Assembly (NCBI RefSeq): GCF_047496725.1 | Contig: NC_132972.1 | Coordinates: forward strand, 7,494,001 to 7,558,000 | DNA length: 64,000 nucleotides | Reading direction: 5' to 3' | Source: Anoplolepis gracilipes | Lineage: Eukaryota > Arthropoda > Insecta > Hymenoptera > Formicidae | In this document: piece after piece, positions 11,974-22,829 of the stretch | Layout: every line of letters starts with the position of its first letter | Position numbering within the stretch: the stretch's first letter is position 1 | Notes under the pieces: model-generated | What the model saw: the letters and a program-made list of their open reading frames with translations, nothing else | Databases searched by the model: none | Told to the model about the DNA's origin: nothing | Program-made: the position numbers and the translations under genes

Positions 11974-12192
11974 TTAAAGCGTTAAAAGATTTTCGCAACT
12001 ATTAGTTTTTCGCTTTTTAAAATTAAATTGTAAAGTGAGAGAGTTTATACAATTTTTTTGCCCATTTTTTCGTTCGGGATTCAGTTTTATCTGCGCTAGA
12101 ATTCCGACTAACAGCTCGTCGACCTGGAGCGCAAAGTCTGTAGAGGTCTCGATGAATTTGCACTGTAGCTGTCCGCCAGACGGCGACCGACT
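11974..12192 (-). CDS. Rgk: RGK-family GTPase (Rad/Gem/Rem-like), terminal exon with one-base frame problem
   Basis: The minus strand encodes CKFIETSTDFALQVDELLVG then ILAQIKLNPERKNGQKNC and ends KKRKTNSCENLLTL, stop at 11974-11976. KFIETS is the RGK form of the G5 box. The basic tail with Cys seven residues from the end matches the RGK C-terminal motif and shows no CAAX prenylation site. RGK proteins inhibit voltage-gated calcium channels at the membrane and affect the cytoskeleton. The 5' part of the exon reads VGRRLADSY in another frame, as expected for the residues before CKFIETS, so one base is missing or a splice is unusual near 12158-12168. The acceptor is probably at about 12190-12194 (gccgacagag). 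Confidence 0.8.
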   Translation of the reverse strand, partial: SRSPSGGQLQCKFIETSTDFALQVDELLVGILAQIKLNPERKNGQKNCINSLTLQFNFKKRKTNSCENLLTL

Positions 12193-13141
12193 CTGTCGGC
12201 AGGAATCAAGAGCTCAAATGTGTGTCTGAAATTTTTACAAATCCTTACTATGTATCTTTTTTATATCGCGATTTATTTTTACAAAATTTGATCAGATTCT
12301 TGTTAAATATTCTTTGTTATTTATTTCATTAATCTTAATCCGTATATTAATATATTAAGAATCTTGTGATTGTATAAAGTGGAACAGCCAATAAGAAAGT
12401 ATATTTTTCTTAATGAGATAACATTTTAGAAATGTCTTATCGATTTATTAATTCTGCACGTTTTGAAAATGACTTGACATAAAATTTTATTAAAAAATAG
12501 TAATGTAGAAACTATATGTCTTGCGACATGCCACGTCATTATCAAACTGTCTCGGGAATTATTTCGGTAATCTGAAATGAAAAAGGTCAATTGTTGTACA
12601 GCTATTATTCTCTTTGCCGATTATTTATCTACTATTATTTGAAAAAATACCCGTTTGATTAAAAATTGCCCATTCTTTCTGGCAAAATTTTTATCAAAAG
12701 CTTTTGTCATTTTGTACACAATAGATTAATATTTTTAATAGTTTCATATAATTTACATTTATAGGTCGTTTTTGTCTTCAGATTATTCTAATCAAAATAA
12801 TTTTTAAACAGTCAGTTAATAATACCGTACTGCGTATAGTTACTGTATTGTTTTTTCACAAGATTTTACGTGCAGTGTATATTTTCAAAATAATCGATAA
12901 GAGATTTTTATTAACAACGATATAAAATTGATAAGAAATTTTTATTAAAATTAATTTAGCGCAAAAAATATAATACAAAAATATCCTTCGTTTTTTGGCG
13001 CTCACTATAATGAAGACTTTCCTGTAACTAAAAATTTGATTGACTCGTATCTCTCTCGGGACTTGATTGAAACAGTTCGCGAATTGTAATTGCGTTGGAA
13101 AATTTGCACACGAAAATTCATCTATACTCACCCATCTATAC

Positions 13142-13334
13142 CCACCGATGAAACTTCTCGTTTTCTTTCGAGATCAATCTTATTGCCAACTAAAATTACA
13201 TCGCGAGTAGCCATGTAATCGTGCTTCGACAAATAGAGTAGTCTCTCCGGCGCCTTTAAAGCTGCTTCTGTCCACACTACCGAGTACACCACCACGAACA
13301 CGTCCGGATTGTAGGTCGAACAAAAAGCCTTAAT
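13142..13334 (-). CDS. Rgk: RGK-family GTPase, penultimate exon (G4 box)
   Basis: From the acceptor tttttttaag the exon reads IKAFCSTYNPDVFVVVYSVV then WTEAALKAPERLLYLSKHDY and MATRDVILVGNKIDLERKRE, ending VSS. NKID is the G4 guanine-specificity box, and VFVVVYSVVW is the beta strand before it. The end is ambiguous: a GTATAG donor after 13142 lets the next exon continue as ...SSVVGRRLADSY, matching RGK spacing. A stronger GTGAGT after 13132 would add four codons. The P-loop and switch exons are not found in the window, so they probably lie beyond long introns or outside. Confidence 0.8.
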
Positions 13335-13910
13335 CTTAAAAAAATGAAAGGAAAAATAAAAATGCTCGGTGCAAAACGTCGATTATCAAGCGATGATGGA
13401 GAAAACAGGTTCAACGAATAGCTTTTTGCACAAATAATAAATTCTGCTGTGACACGACGCAATATTGCAAAGTAGCTCGAATAGAAATATATGTTGCAAC
13501 AATAAAAAGAAATATTTATTTTTTAATGAAATTTGCGTGTATATTTCTGACGAATCCATTATGGACGTATATACAATTTATACGCGCTTTTTATTTTATA
13601 TATCTTTTATACTTCTATTTCATGTTATATCATGTACCTACACGGAAACATTCCCCCACCCGCGATCCATCCAAATCAATAATTCTTGCTCCTTCTTTCG
13701 TGTTATTAATCCTCCGTTTATTCGTTCTCTTCGACGGATAAAGAATAACACCTATGTTTCTCCGATCTCTTTCATCTATACTTCTTATCTCGCGTGCAGA
13801 TTATACCGAGACGGAAGTTTTTTCATGTTGACATTTAATCAACGACTATAAAAAGATTTTTAGACGGGGATGATATCGTGTTATAACTCTACTTACGAGT
13901 CATTAAAGCG

Positions 13911-14114
13911 TCAGATAAATTTCACTTCTTCGTTTTTGGCATTTCTGGATTCTGTTTGAATCACTCCGCCAGATAATTGCTGAATTTGCCGTGAATTTAA
14001 TTTGAAGGCAGATTCACTTCCAGAAGATTTACAGCTTGATGTCAATAATTGTTGAGGAAAATAAGGATCGGAGACAGTATCTTCATGTAGGTTTTTTTGA
14101 AGAGGATGCTTGTG
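13911..14114 (-). CDS. Unassigned candidate terminal exon (67 codons)
   Basis: On the minus strand, after a possible acceptor (cgtatag), an open frame reads HKHPLQKNLHEDTVSDPYFP, QQLLTSSCKSSGSESAFKLN and SRQIQQLSGGVIQTESRNAK, ending NEEVKFI with TGA at 13911-13913. Codon choice and composition look protein-like and the area is less AT-rich than its surroundings. I do not recognise the product. It lies just upstream of the RGK exons on the same strand, but the internal stop means it could only be an alternative terminal exon or another gene. Confidence 0.25.
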   Translation of the reverse strand, partial: HKHPLQKNLHEDTVSDPYFPQQLLTSSCKSSGSESAFKLNSRQIQQLSGGVIQTESRNAKNEEVKFI

Positions 14115-15050
14115 CTATACGTAGGAGATGAAAGACAGCGGTGGATGGAGGTAATCAGGGCAATACAATTCTCTAATCGCTCTTTTTTCGCTAACAACCG
14201 CTCTCTTTTCTTGCTTAACAAAGAACTGCCCCTTTTTCTTCAATCACCGACCAAGACTATATAAATTTCACTCAATGCAATTTATTACGTAGTTGTGTAA
14301 CTGATCGCCCGATAATGGTTGTCGTTATTTTGTATCCCCGATTACTGCCCAAAAAACCCAAAAAGACAGAGGAAGCATGCGTTTTTACTACAAGGGGCTC
14401 TTGAAGAAAGGGTGACAAAAGCTGTTTTCGTCGTTCATTGGCTCTCATGAATCTCAGCCTAAAATACTTTTATGACAGTTACGATTGTGACAATTGCTAT
14501 TTGAAAAAATAAGAAAAATAGGATTTTTTTTTTTGAAAAGCGAGATAAGACAATTTTTTCTTGTATTACTTTTATTAAATGCATTTCTTCCAAAGTAAAA
14601 ATATATCTAGACATATATTTTTGTCTTGATTAATTGTTGAAAATGTATACACGGTATACATAATATTTACATAAATCACATGAATTCTTTTGCTAGATTA
14701 TTAATAATTTTTCAGTTTGATTATACCTTAAAATATCATTGAAATTTAATCTAATATTAATTTTGTCTTTTCTTATATTTGTAACTAATTTTTAATTTAA
14801 TTTATTATTATTATTAATAATTATCAATTATTATTTTTTATTATCTTATAAGAATATCAATGAAACATTTTATTATCATACAAATTAAAATTTTAGAAAT
14901 TAATATTATTATTATTTTTAATTTTTATTTTTTTTTGTATATATATAATTTGAAAAAAATATCGTTAGTGAAAATAATGTTGTGTGTTTTTTTCAATATT
15001 ATTTATTTTAATTCTTTAAGTCAATAATGGGTAAAGGTGGATTTTCCTGT
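14114..15050. other. No gene seen
   Basis: The first 350 bp (to about 14460) are of moderate GC and may be regulatory or 5' sequence of the minus-strand RGK gene. The rest is AT-rich with long A/T runs. No frame or repeat could be supported. Confidence 0.4.
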
Positions 15051-15720
15051 GTTATGTGTAAAAAAATATATCTGGCAAAATGCAGGAGTAAAGTTTTTTC
15101 GCTTTCCAAATGTAATGACCGCGATCGGTTATAAATCGTTTGTTCAAATATGATTATAAAATAAAATTTAGCAAATTCCGAGATATTATGTATGTCAGAA
15201 GTCCTATAATCAATGTGAATTTGTTTAATCGTGCATAATACCACGCTGATTACGTGTTTTGTCAAACGTACGCTGGACTAAACATTTCACATCATCTCCT
15301 ACAAAAAACACCGGTCGTTTTTAATACAATCCGAAAATAATATATACACGAAAATATCATCACATGTTCACATTAATGAATCATTCCTAAATTATATACA
15401 AACATATGTCTTTCAATACAAAATTAAAAGTATTTTATTCTTTTCTGTTAATTATTAAAATTATTTTTCAAGATCAAAAAAGCTAAAAAAATAATGAATA
15501 GATAATCTAATTAAAGAGCGCACAAATTTAATTCAACATATTATAAAGCCTAACAAATACCTTTAATTATTTGTAGTTCTAAAATTATTCCATTATGTTA
15601 CAATTGAGAATAACTACAAATTAAAATTTACATATTAACTGAATATTATAACGTCAGACATAATACAATAATTTTAGCCGTCTCATCTCCTAAAAAATAA
15701 TTTTATATGTAATCTTTATT
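15050..15720 (-). repeat. Torsin-locus 3' flank, inverted copy
   Basis: Read on the minus strand, this matches 9540-10000, including tgacgttataatattcagtt, tctcaattgtaacataatgg and cgtaatcagcgtggtattatg. It follows the minus-strand torsin-like C-terminus directly, as in the plus-strand copy. The two gene copies are therefore tail to tail, with the RGK exons between them. Confidence 0.7.
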
Positions 15721-16145
15721 GGTTGCAATCACAAGTTTGAATAAAAATCTCTTTGATTATCTCTACAGTTTGGTTTAGGTCAATATTACGCAATGGTTTG
15801 TCATAAATATCTTCAACTTTAAAAACGGCCATTATAATTACCGGCTGATTACCATATGCTTTTTGACACATTTTTACAAAAATTATGACGTCTGTAGGAC
15901 GTTCTATTCTTACATGCTCCCAGATAAAGAATTTCTGATGTTTAGATGAAAAATCATTGCTGCTAATTCTGAGAAATCTTTTTTTTTTATAATTTATTGT
16001 ATGGTGTATCGACGCTTGTAACACCGATGAGAGCTACTACTTTTGAAAGAGGTGTATCTCGCTGAAGATATTCGATCAAGACTCGTATGGCTTCATCGTG
16101 ACCACATTTTTCAATTTGACAGTGGCAGATGCAGCTGTGTCAGTG
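15716..16145 (-). pseudogene. Torsin-like ATPase remnant, minus-strand copy
   Basis: From high to low coordinates, a 2-bp loss converts EHIDT to a stop after NDEH (16138-16140). A 7-bp loss follows in the KKEIFGH codons. A recognisable ILIEYLQRDTPL-type segment follows, with VVALIGVTSVD where Walker A should be: the GxxxxGK lysine is gone. A stop after YNKL follows, then HQKFFIWEHVRIERPTDVII, FVKMCQKAYGNQPVIIMAVF and VEDIYDKPLRNIDLNQTVEI. Only CDCNQ remains before the stop at 15716-15718, so about 60 residues including GCK are deleted. It is clearly non-functional as an ATPase. Confidence 0.65.
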
Positions 16146-16503
16146 CTCATCATTCAGACGCATGTAAATAAAAATAAGTTGATAATATAACATAAGCAGA
16201 ATAAGAAATAATATTAATAAAAAGTAGTATGCATATTTGCTCAAATATTCCATAGTAATTTCTTCTGTAGGGTCAAAGTCTTCCGGTTTTTTGTGTTGAG
16301 GTTTTAAGTTGAGGTCAGATATTGATTTAGCTGGCGAATTAATTATAGTAACATCCGATCGTCCCGATGATGCTTCTGTGGATGATTCCGTTGAAGACAA
16401 TTCCACATACGATTCAGGAACAGACATGTATGATTCGATTTTAAATGGAGAATTTGATATGGCAGCTTCTAGGCATAATGCATAGTCTAAAAATGCCTGG
16501 AAC
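16146..16503 (-). pseudogene. Torsin-like membrane-span exon, minus-strand copy
   Basis: After the acceptor aaaaaatag (phase 2) the exon reads FQAFLDYALCLEAAISNSPF, then VPESYVELSSTESSTEASSG and RSDVTIINSPAKSISDLNLK, then DFDPTEEITMEYLSKYAYYF, and a hydrophobic span of about 20 residues (LLILFLILLMLYYQLIFIYM). The frame is open through the exon. The Arg codon CGA in ...SSGRSD is the position that is TGA in both plus-strand copies. The layout is a long acidic N-terminal tail, one span, then a lumenal AAA+ domain, like TOR4A-type proteins. Confidence 0.6.
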
Positions 16504-16981
16504 CTATTTTTTTTAAATAAAAAAAAGCTTGCTTAATAATATGTGGTATCTTATCTTTTTCAATTAATCGCACGTGTTAGTCTTTGAATTGTTGCCTTAT
16601 TTTAAACAAAGATAAAACTCATATTTTATAATTGCTATTAAAAATATTTCTAAATTTTATTGTTGATAATAATAATAAATGCAAATACAATTATTTATTT
16701 AAAATTTTGTTTTTGCATTCTTATCTCAAATAATTCAACGTAAGATAAAAATTATTTTAATTGCAAAAATATGTTTAATCGAAAATTATAATTTTAATTT
16801 ATGCCAAAAATAATTCGCGCATACAGTATTATTCTAAACAACTCTTCAAAATCCCGAATTATTAAAAAATGTAAAGACAAGCAAAATTTTGTTCATAAAA
16901 ACATTAAATTATAATATCTATATATTATACTTTTATGCGATATTAAGTTTGAAGTAATTCTAATTTACGAATTTAATATAC

Positions 16982-17135
16982 ATACAAATTTCTATGACTT
17001 GATGACAACTGCTCAAATATTTTCAAAAGACAAAGCTGCTGTTCAGGATCCAGTGGTAATAATCCAAGAGTATTTGTTCTTCTCGAAGTATTAGGTTGCT
17101 CTTCCATGATATGACTGAGACGTTCACAAAAATTT
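16982..17135 (-). pseudogene. Torsin-like locus exon (EEQPN type)
   Basis: After the acceptor ttctcttcgcag it reads RNFCERLSHIMEEQPNTSRR then TNTLGLLPLDPEQQLCLLKI and FEQLSSSHRNLYV. The donor consensus GGTATT has become TATATT. The counterpart is at 38511-38663. The motif LL+ME/DPE..LFL+.+FEQ is shared and is less acidic than the other modules. Confidence 0.55.
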
Positions 17136-17514
17136 CTGCGAAGAGAAAACTGATAAATTAATAACAAGTAACACTGATATACGTTATAGTTTACAAGAAA
17201 CTCTTAATCAATGACTTTATTTGATATTTGTTTAATCTTATAAATGAATAATAAAGACATTAAAAGACCAACACAGAACAATGCAATAAACGTACAAATA
17301 TGTTTACAAATTCCAACTGTTAATTAAATAAGAAAATGATACACGCATATGCAGTATTATTTTATATAAACAATGCTTAATAATAATTCACATAAAGACA
17401 GGCAACTTTAAAGAAATATGTATAAAATCATATAGTATATACATAGATGTATATTGTTAAATTTGTAAAGTAATTCTAATCCTACAATTTAATATGTAGT
17501 TATATTTATAAACT

Positions 17515-17612
17515 TTTTTTCTTTTAAAAATTTAATTTGAATATGTTTCCGAAGAAGAATGTGGCAGTTCAGGATCCACAATGACGAATTTATAAAGTTC
17601 TCTGCGTTGAAA
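17515..17612 (-). pseudogene. Torsin-like locus, decayed exon
   Basis: On the minus strand, after ttcaacgcag, the sequence gaactttataaattcgtcat followed by gtggatcctgaactgccaca can be recognised from the exon family (RELYKF...VDPEL.HSSSET). It runs into stops within 30 codons. It corresponds to the equally decayed 38038-38140. Confidence 0.45.
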
Positions 17613-18056
17613 ATTGATAAGTTAATGACATAGCAAGTTACATGAACATACGCTTATATTTTATTATGTCCATATTTGTTCTGCCCATCAAAAAGCATTC
17701 GAAAAACTTTCAGTGGATGTTTGTTCTGCGAATTTATTTGATATTTGTTTAGTTTTGCAAATGATTAATAAAACCTTAGAGAAATATCTTGCAAATTCAG
17801 ATGTTAGTAAAACAAATGAAAATATAAATGTATTAAAACAAACCAAAACAAAGCAATAAATAAAATTTATGATTACTAGCAAGTTATAATTTTTAATTAC
17901 ACAAAATAAATGCACGCATATACAGTATTATTTCTAAACAATGCTTAATAATGCACATAATTAAAGGACAAGCAAGTTAGGTTATGTATAAAAATATTAA
18001 ATTTAAATATCATACTAATGCGATATTAAAGTACTTTCAATTAAAGAATTTAATAC

Positions 18057-18239
18057 CTATTGAAATTTATCTCATTTAATGACTGATCGCTTGCCTCTAA
18101 AAGAAACTGTTGTAGTTCTGGCGTTAAAGAATACGTTTTCTGCTCTTTTATGGCCTGAGATAATAATTTTTCAAACTTAGAATTATCAATAGTCAAAGGC
18201 ACGTGCTGCTTTACTACGATATCGGATTCAGAAAGCTCT
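18057..18239 (-). pseudogene. Torsin-like locus, symmetric exon (61 codons)
   Basis: Acceptor gattttttttacag and donor ATAG|GTATTAAA enclose 183 bp, phase 2 at both ends. It reads RELSESDIVVKQHVPLTIDN, SKFEKLLSQAIKEQKTYSLT and PELQQFLLEASDQSLNEINF with a final NR. The counterpart at 37393-37581 has the same length class with an inserted PEPE. Confidence 0.6.
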
Positions 18240-18698
18240 CTGTAAAAAAAATCAATCTGTTGATAACAAATTACACGGATATACACTTATATTTTATTAC
18301 GTCTATATCTGTTCTACAAATTGGTACACGCATTTAAGAAATTTTCCTATTATGCATTTATTTGCTATTTGATCAGTCTTACAAATAAATAATAAATAAT
18401 TTAAAAGGTTTAGAGAAAAACCTTTTAAATTGAGATGTTAGTAAAACAAATAAATGTATAATTACGTTAAGACAAATCAGAACAAAGTAATAAACACAAA
18501 AATAAGTTTATTCGTAAATTATAATTATAGAAAAAAATGATATACGCACATACAGTGTTAGTAAAAATAATTCTTAATAATTCACACAAATTAGAAAGCA
18601 AGCAAGTAAAATTTTGTGACTAAAAGTATGTACTAAATATTGTATCGTGTACTATGCAATATTAGGTTGGAAGTAATTTTAATCTAAGAATTTAATAC

Positions 18699-18890
18699 CT
18701 AACATATTCTACTGGACTGGGAGCAACCTCTTCGGCGATTGTCTCCAAAGAAGGAAGTTGAATTTCGAAATCCAGAGTAGTAGAAGTTTTCGGTTTGGGA
18801 GATGATAATGATTCATTAGACCTGAAAAAAATATCAATATTTGAAGGCTCGGACGACAGCTTTTCCACATTATTAGATTTAAAAGATGCT
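18699..18890 (-). pseudogene. Torsin-like locus, tandem exon copy 3 (64 codons)
   Basis: The exon is 192 bp with acceptor tctccttgcag and donor TTAG|GTATTAAA, phase 2 at both ends. It reads RASFKSNNVEKLSSEPSNID, IFFRSNESLSSPKPKTSTTL and DFEIQLPSLETIAEEVAPSP with final VEYVR. It differs from the next two copies at only a few residues. Confidence 0.65.
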
Positions 18891-19334
18891 CTGCAAGGAG
18901 AAAACCGACTAGTTAATAATAACAAGTTACACTGACATAAGTTTAGATTTTAGAACGTCCACATCTGTAAATCGGAATATGCAATTGAAAAACTTTCAAA
19001 TAAATTTGATATTTCTTTACTTTTACAAATGACTAATAACTTTAGAAAAAAAACTTGCAAATTGAGATGTCGGTAAAACAAATAAATGTATAATTACGTT
19101 AAGACAAATCAGAACAAAGCAAAGAACGCAAAAATATGTTTACTTGCAAATTATAACTTATAATTTTTACGAGAAAATAATACGTGCATATACAGTATCA
19201 AAACAATTCTTAATAATTCACACAAATTAAAAAGCAAGCAAGTAAAATTTTGTGATTAGAAGTATGTACTAAATATTGTATCGTGTATTATGCAATATTG
19301 GGTTGGAAGTAATTTTAATCTAAGAATTTAATAC

Positions 19335-19526
19335 CTAACATATTCTACTGGACTGGGAGCAACCTCTTCGACGATTGTCTCCAAAGAAGGAAGTTGAATT
19401 TCGAAATCCAGAGTAGTAGAAGTTTTCGGTTTGGGAGGTGATAATGATTTATTAGACCTAGAAAAAATATTAATATTTGAAGGCTCGGATGACAGCTTTT
19501 CCACATTATCAGATTTAAAAGGTGCT
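19335..19526 (-). pseudogene. Torsin-like locus, tandem exon copy 2 (64 codons)
   Basis: The exon is 192 bp with acceptor tctcctttcag. It reads RAPFKSDNVEKLSSEPSNIN, IFSRSNKSLSPPKPKTSTTL and DFEIQLPSLETIVEEVAPSP with final VEYVR. The intron sequence around it is as similar to the neighbouring copies as the exon is. The duplication unit is therefore exon plus intron, and no excess coding conservation is visible. Confidence 0.65.
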
Positions 19527-19959
19527 CTGAAAGGAGAAAATCGACTAGTTAATAATAACAAGTTACACCGACATAAGTTCAGATTTTAGAACGTCCACAT
19601 CTGTAAATCGGAACATGCAATTGAAAAACTTTCAAATAAATTTGATATTTCTTTACTTTTACAAATGACTAATAACTTTAGAAAAAAAACTTGCAAATTG
19701 AGATGTCGGTAAAACAAATAAATGTATAATTATGTTAAGACAAAGCAAAGACAAAAAAATATGTTTACTCGCAAATTATAACTTATAATTTTTACGAGAA
19801 AATAATACGCGCATATACAGAATCAAAACAATTCTTAATAATTCACACAAATTAAAAAGCAAGCAAGTAAAATTTTGTGATTAGAAGTATGTACTAAATA
19901 TTGTATCGTGTACTATGCAATAATGGGTTGGAAGTAATTTTAATCTAAGAATTTAATAC

Positions 19960-20151
19960 CTAACATATTCTACTGGACTGGGAGCAACCTCTTCGACGAT
20001 TGTCTCCAAAGAAGGAAGTTGAATTTCGAAATCCAGAGTAGTGGAAGTTTTCGGTTTGGGAGGTGATAATGATTCATTAGACCTGGAAAAAATATCAATA
20101 TTTGAAGGCTCGGACGCCAGCTTTTCCACATTATCAGATTTAAAAGGTGCT
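19960..20151 (-). pseudogene. Torsin-like locus, tandem exon copy 1 (64 codons)
   Basis: The exon is 192 bp, with splice signals as in copy 3. It reads RAPFKSDNVEKLASEPSNID, IFSRSNESLSPPKPKTSTTL and DFEIQLPSLETIVEEVAPSP with final VEYVR. It is first in transcription order of the three. Confidence 0.65.
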
Positions 20152-20627
20152 CTGCAAGGAGAAAACCGACTAGTTAATAATAACAAGTTACACTGACATA
20201 AGTTTAGATTTTAGAACGTCCACATCTGTAAATCGGAATATGCAATTGAAAAACTTTCAAATAAATTTGATATTTCTTTACTTTTACAAATGACTAATAA
20301 CTTTAGAAAAAAAACTTGCAAATTGAGATGTCGGTAAAACAAATAAATGTATAATTACGTTAAGACAAATCAGAGCAAAGTAAAGAACGCAAAAATATAT
20401 TTACTCATAAATTATAATTTTTAATTATATAAAACATTTTAATTATACAAGAAAATAATACACGTATATACAGTGTTGTTTCAAACAATTCTTAATAATT
20501 CTTAATAACACCTGATTTATTAAAGAACATGAAGGTAAACAAATAAAATTTCGTTGAAGAAAATTTTAAATTTTAATATTGTGTACTTTGCGATATCAAA
20601 ATGATTATAATTCAAGATTTTTATTAC

Positions 20628-20783
20628 CCGTCGGAATCTATTTGACTTAATGAACACTGCTCGGTGGTTGTCTCCGAAGACGAATGTTGCAATTTGGGAT
20701 CTACAGGAGTAGTCGTTCTCTCTTTGGAGGGAGACGATGCTTTTTCATCTGACTTGTCCATATTATAAAATTTAAATAATTCC
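20628..20783 (-). pseudogene. Torsin-like locus, symmetric exon, mirror of 6362-6517
   Basis: The exon is 156 bp with acceptor tttgtatttag and donor GG|GTAATA. The protein matches 6362-6517 (RELFKFYNMDKSDEKASSPS...). Flanking intron and upstream sequence to about 21840 also mirrors 5200-6362, which identifies a large inverted paralogous block. Confidence 0.6.
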
Positions 20784-21586
20784 CTAAATACAAAATCGAT
20801 CAATTAATAACGTATTAAATTACACTTACGTTTATATTTCACTACGTCTATGACATTTATTCTTGTAAATAAATAATTCAGTCTTTAGTGAAAAATCTTG
20901 TAAATTAGAAAATGTCAGTAAAATTAAATATGTAACCGTGTTAAGACAAATCCGTCGACCTTTGAATACATGATCCGCGCTTTTCATAAAGGGTTAGTGA
21001 TTTAAGCGATAAAAGATGACTATTCTGAAATGTATTTATATTATTAAATATATTCGTAAAAATATGTATAAATACATTACTGTGACTCACACTGTATAAT
21101 GTGCATATAAAATAAGAAAACATACTGTAATCCGATTTACCTGTAGTCTCTCTTTGTCTTTGTTTGAATTTTAATATCTTTTTGTTTTTATTTATATATT
21201 TCTACGTCTATGTATTCTAAGATCGATGAACAAACTCGAACAAAGCAATAAATGTGTTTTTAACTCAAAGATTTAAAAACGCAATATAAACACCAAATTT
21301 TTAATTTTGTTTTTAAACGTTATTCCCTAAACATTTGAAATAATGTTTTGGTAATAATTGTTACGTTCTGCATTTCAAAGGTATTACTAATGAAAAAATT
21401 ACATCTTGAAAAATCTGCTAAAACATCGATTTTTATCTCTATTAATAATCTTGAAATAAATTGCCTTAAAAATATAATTTAATCAAAAGTTTTATAAAAT
21501 CTGCTTTTTTCATACTTCTCATGCTTTATTATTTTCACTATTTTTCTTTTGAAATGCAACTGTATGCTTTTCTTCGTTTTACTTAC

Positions 21587-21790
21587 AGAAGATGTAACAC
21601 GTACGAAATTATGTCGTTAAGAATCGTAATTTTCGATTTTGCAAACACCACGAGTTTGGAATCTTGGAGCAAACACGCAATCTACTCAAGCTATAACTGA
21701 CAAAATCATACTGATCGGAAAACGTGTCGGTGACTTTGACTTTGGTGAAATGTGAAACTAACGAAAACAGTATCTGTGATGTTTACTACT
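21587..21790 (-). pseudogene. Probable 5' non-coding exon, minus-strand torsin-like copy
   Basis: This mirrors 5370-5555 with the same TCT|GTAAGT donor. About 95% of positions agree by eye, including gtcaccgacacgttttccga and acgacataatttcgtacgtg. It marks the promoter side of the minus-strand copy. No long frame begins here. The 5' limit is approximate. Confidence 0.4.
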
Positions 21791-21849
21791 TTGTTAAAAT
21801 CTGGTATGATATCGATATTTTCTGTTCAAGTATCGATCAGTGAGAACGA

Positions 21850-22645
21850 ACTCTTAATGTGACGCGCGGTGAATTCTAATTGTACGTGATATAAGTGATA
21901 ATACAACGAGAAAAAGTGAACAAGAATAATCGAAAAGACACAATTAAACGCTGTTACACTAACGTTTGACTATTGCATGTTGATTATTACTCTGATAAAA
22001 CGCAAAGTTTCATAAGCTGGATATATGAAATAGTTGTAAGGTAAAAATTTTTTCAGACTCATTTGTTATTATTATTATTAGTTATTAATTATTAATATTG
22101 CACATTATTATAATTTAAATAAAGAAAATGTTTTAAATCGTCTGCGTTCGTCAACTCGTTTCAACAGATCGACGATTGTATCGTATATAGTATAATGGAA
22201 TGATTTTGTGGAAAATGAAATACAACATTTGCATAGTGAATACAATGTATATTGTATATATTATCATACACTAGATTATGAACAAAATAATATTGCACGA
22301 ATTCGTCCAAGGTAATGTAATCTCACGTCATTTTCGATAATTTTGGAAAACATTATATGTATATGTGTCACGTTATTTTATGTTACTTATAAAGAGAAAA
22401 TTATTGACTTTATTGATGTTATATTTTTTGTAATTAGCAGCAGTTGTTATACTTGAATAATTATGCAAAATATTTTTTATAATAAATTTCTTGAAAATTA
22501 TATATAGTATATATTATTATACACATCGTGCAGATCGCTGGCTGTGAGTTATAAATTATGTAAATTTTTGCGCAGAATTGATGCATAATTGCTTTTGTTC
22601 TAATTGCCGCTCTTTGTCCAATGCATTTTATTTCGTTCAAAATAG
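21850..22645. other. No gene seen
   Basis: AT-rich sequence between the minus-strand torsin-like promoter side and the candidate exon at 22646. No motif or repeat could be assigned. Confidence 0.4.
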
Positions 22646-22806
22646 CATTTATGTTTCACAAAGAAAAGTCTTTACGTCACATCCATGTACTTTTATTTCT
22701 ACAAGGATGACAATTTCATTAAGAATCTTACAAAGTGCAAGCTTGAGTTGGCAAATACTGAAGCAGACATCAGAATTTACGAACAAAGATGTAATGACTT
22801 GCAATA
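22646..22806 (+). CDS. Candidate internal exon with coiled-coil sequence, unassigned
   Basis: After a possible acceptor (cgttcaaaatag) the frame reads HLCFTKKSLYVTSMYFYFYK, DDNFIKNLTKCKLELANTEA and DIRIYEQRCNDLQ and leaves through the strong donor ATA|GTAAGT. The last 30 residues have the heptad-like spacing and charge pattern of a coiled coil. A different frame over 22578-22829 is longer but less protein-like. No neighbouring exons were found, so it may be an exon fragment carried in by duplication. Confidence 0.3.
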
Positions 22807-22829
22807 GTAAGTATAATGCTAAACTATAA

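Larger units (their letters stand above)
18640..20440 (-). repeat. Tandem triplication, period about 625-636 bp
   Basis: Equivalent exon ends fall at 18699, 19335 and 19960, giving spacings of 636 and 625 bp. Introns share long near-identical stretches such as acgtccacatctgtaaatcg and ttgcaaattgagatgtcggt. High identity in exon and intron alike indicates recent unequal exchange. Confidence 0.85.

Noticed and set aside
13465..13851. 128-codon plus-strand frame with hydrophobic stretches
   Set aside because: It lies opposite and upstream of the minus-strand RGK exons, has no family resemblance and no supporting splice or promoter signals.
22578..22829. 83-codon frame starting at a methionine
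   Set aside because: The overlapping frame 22646-22806 has more protein-like composition and a matching splice donor.
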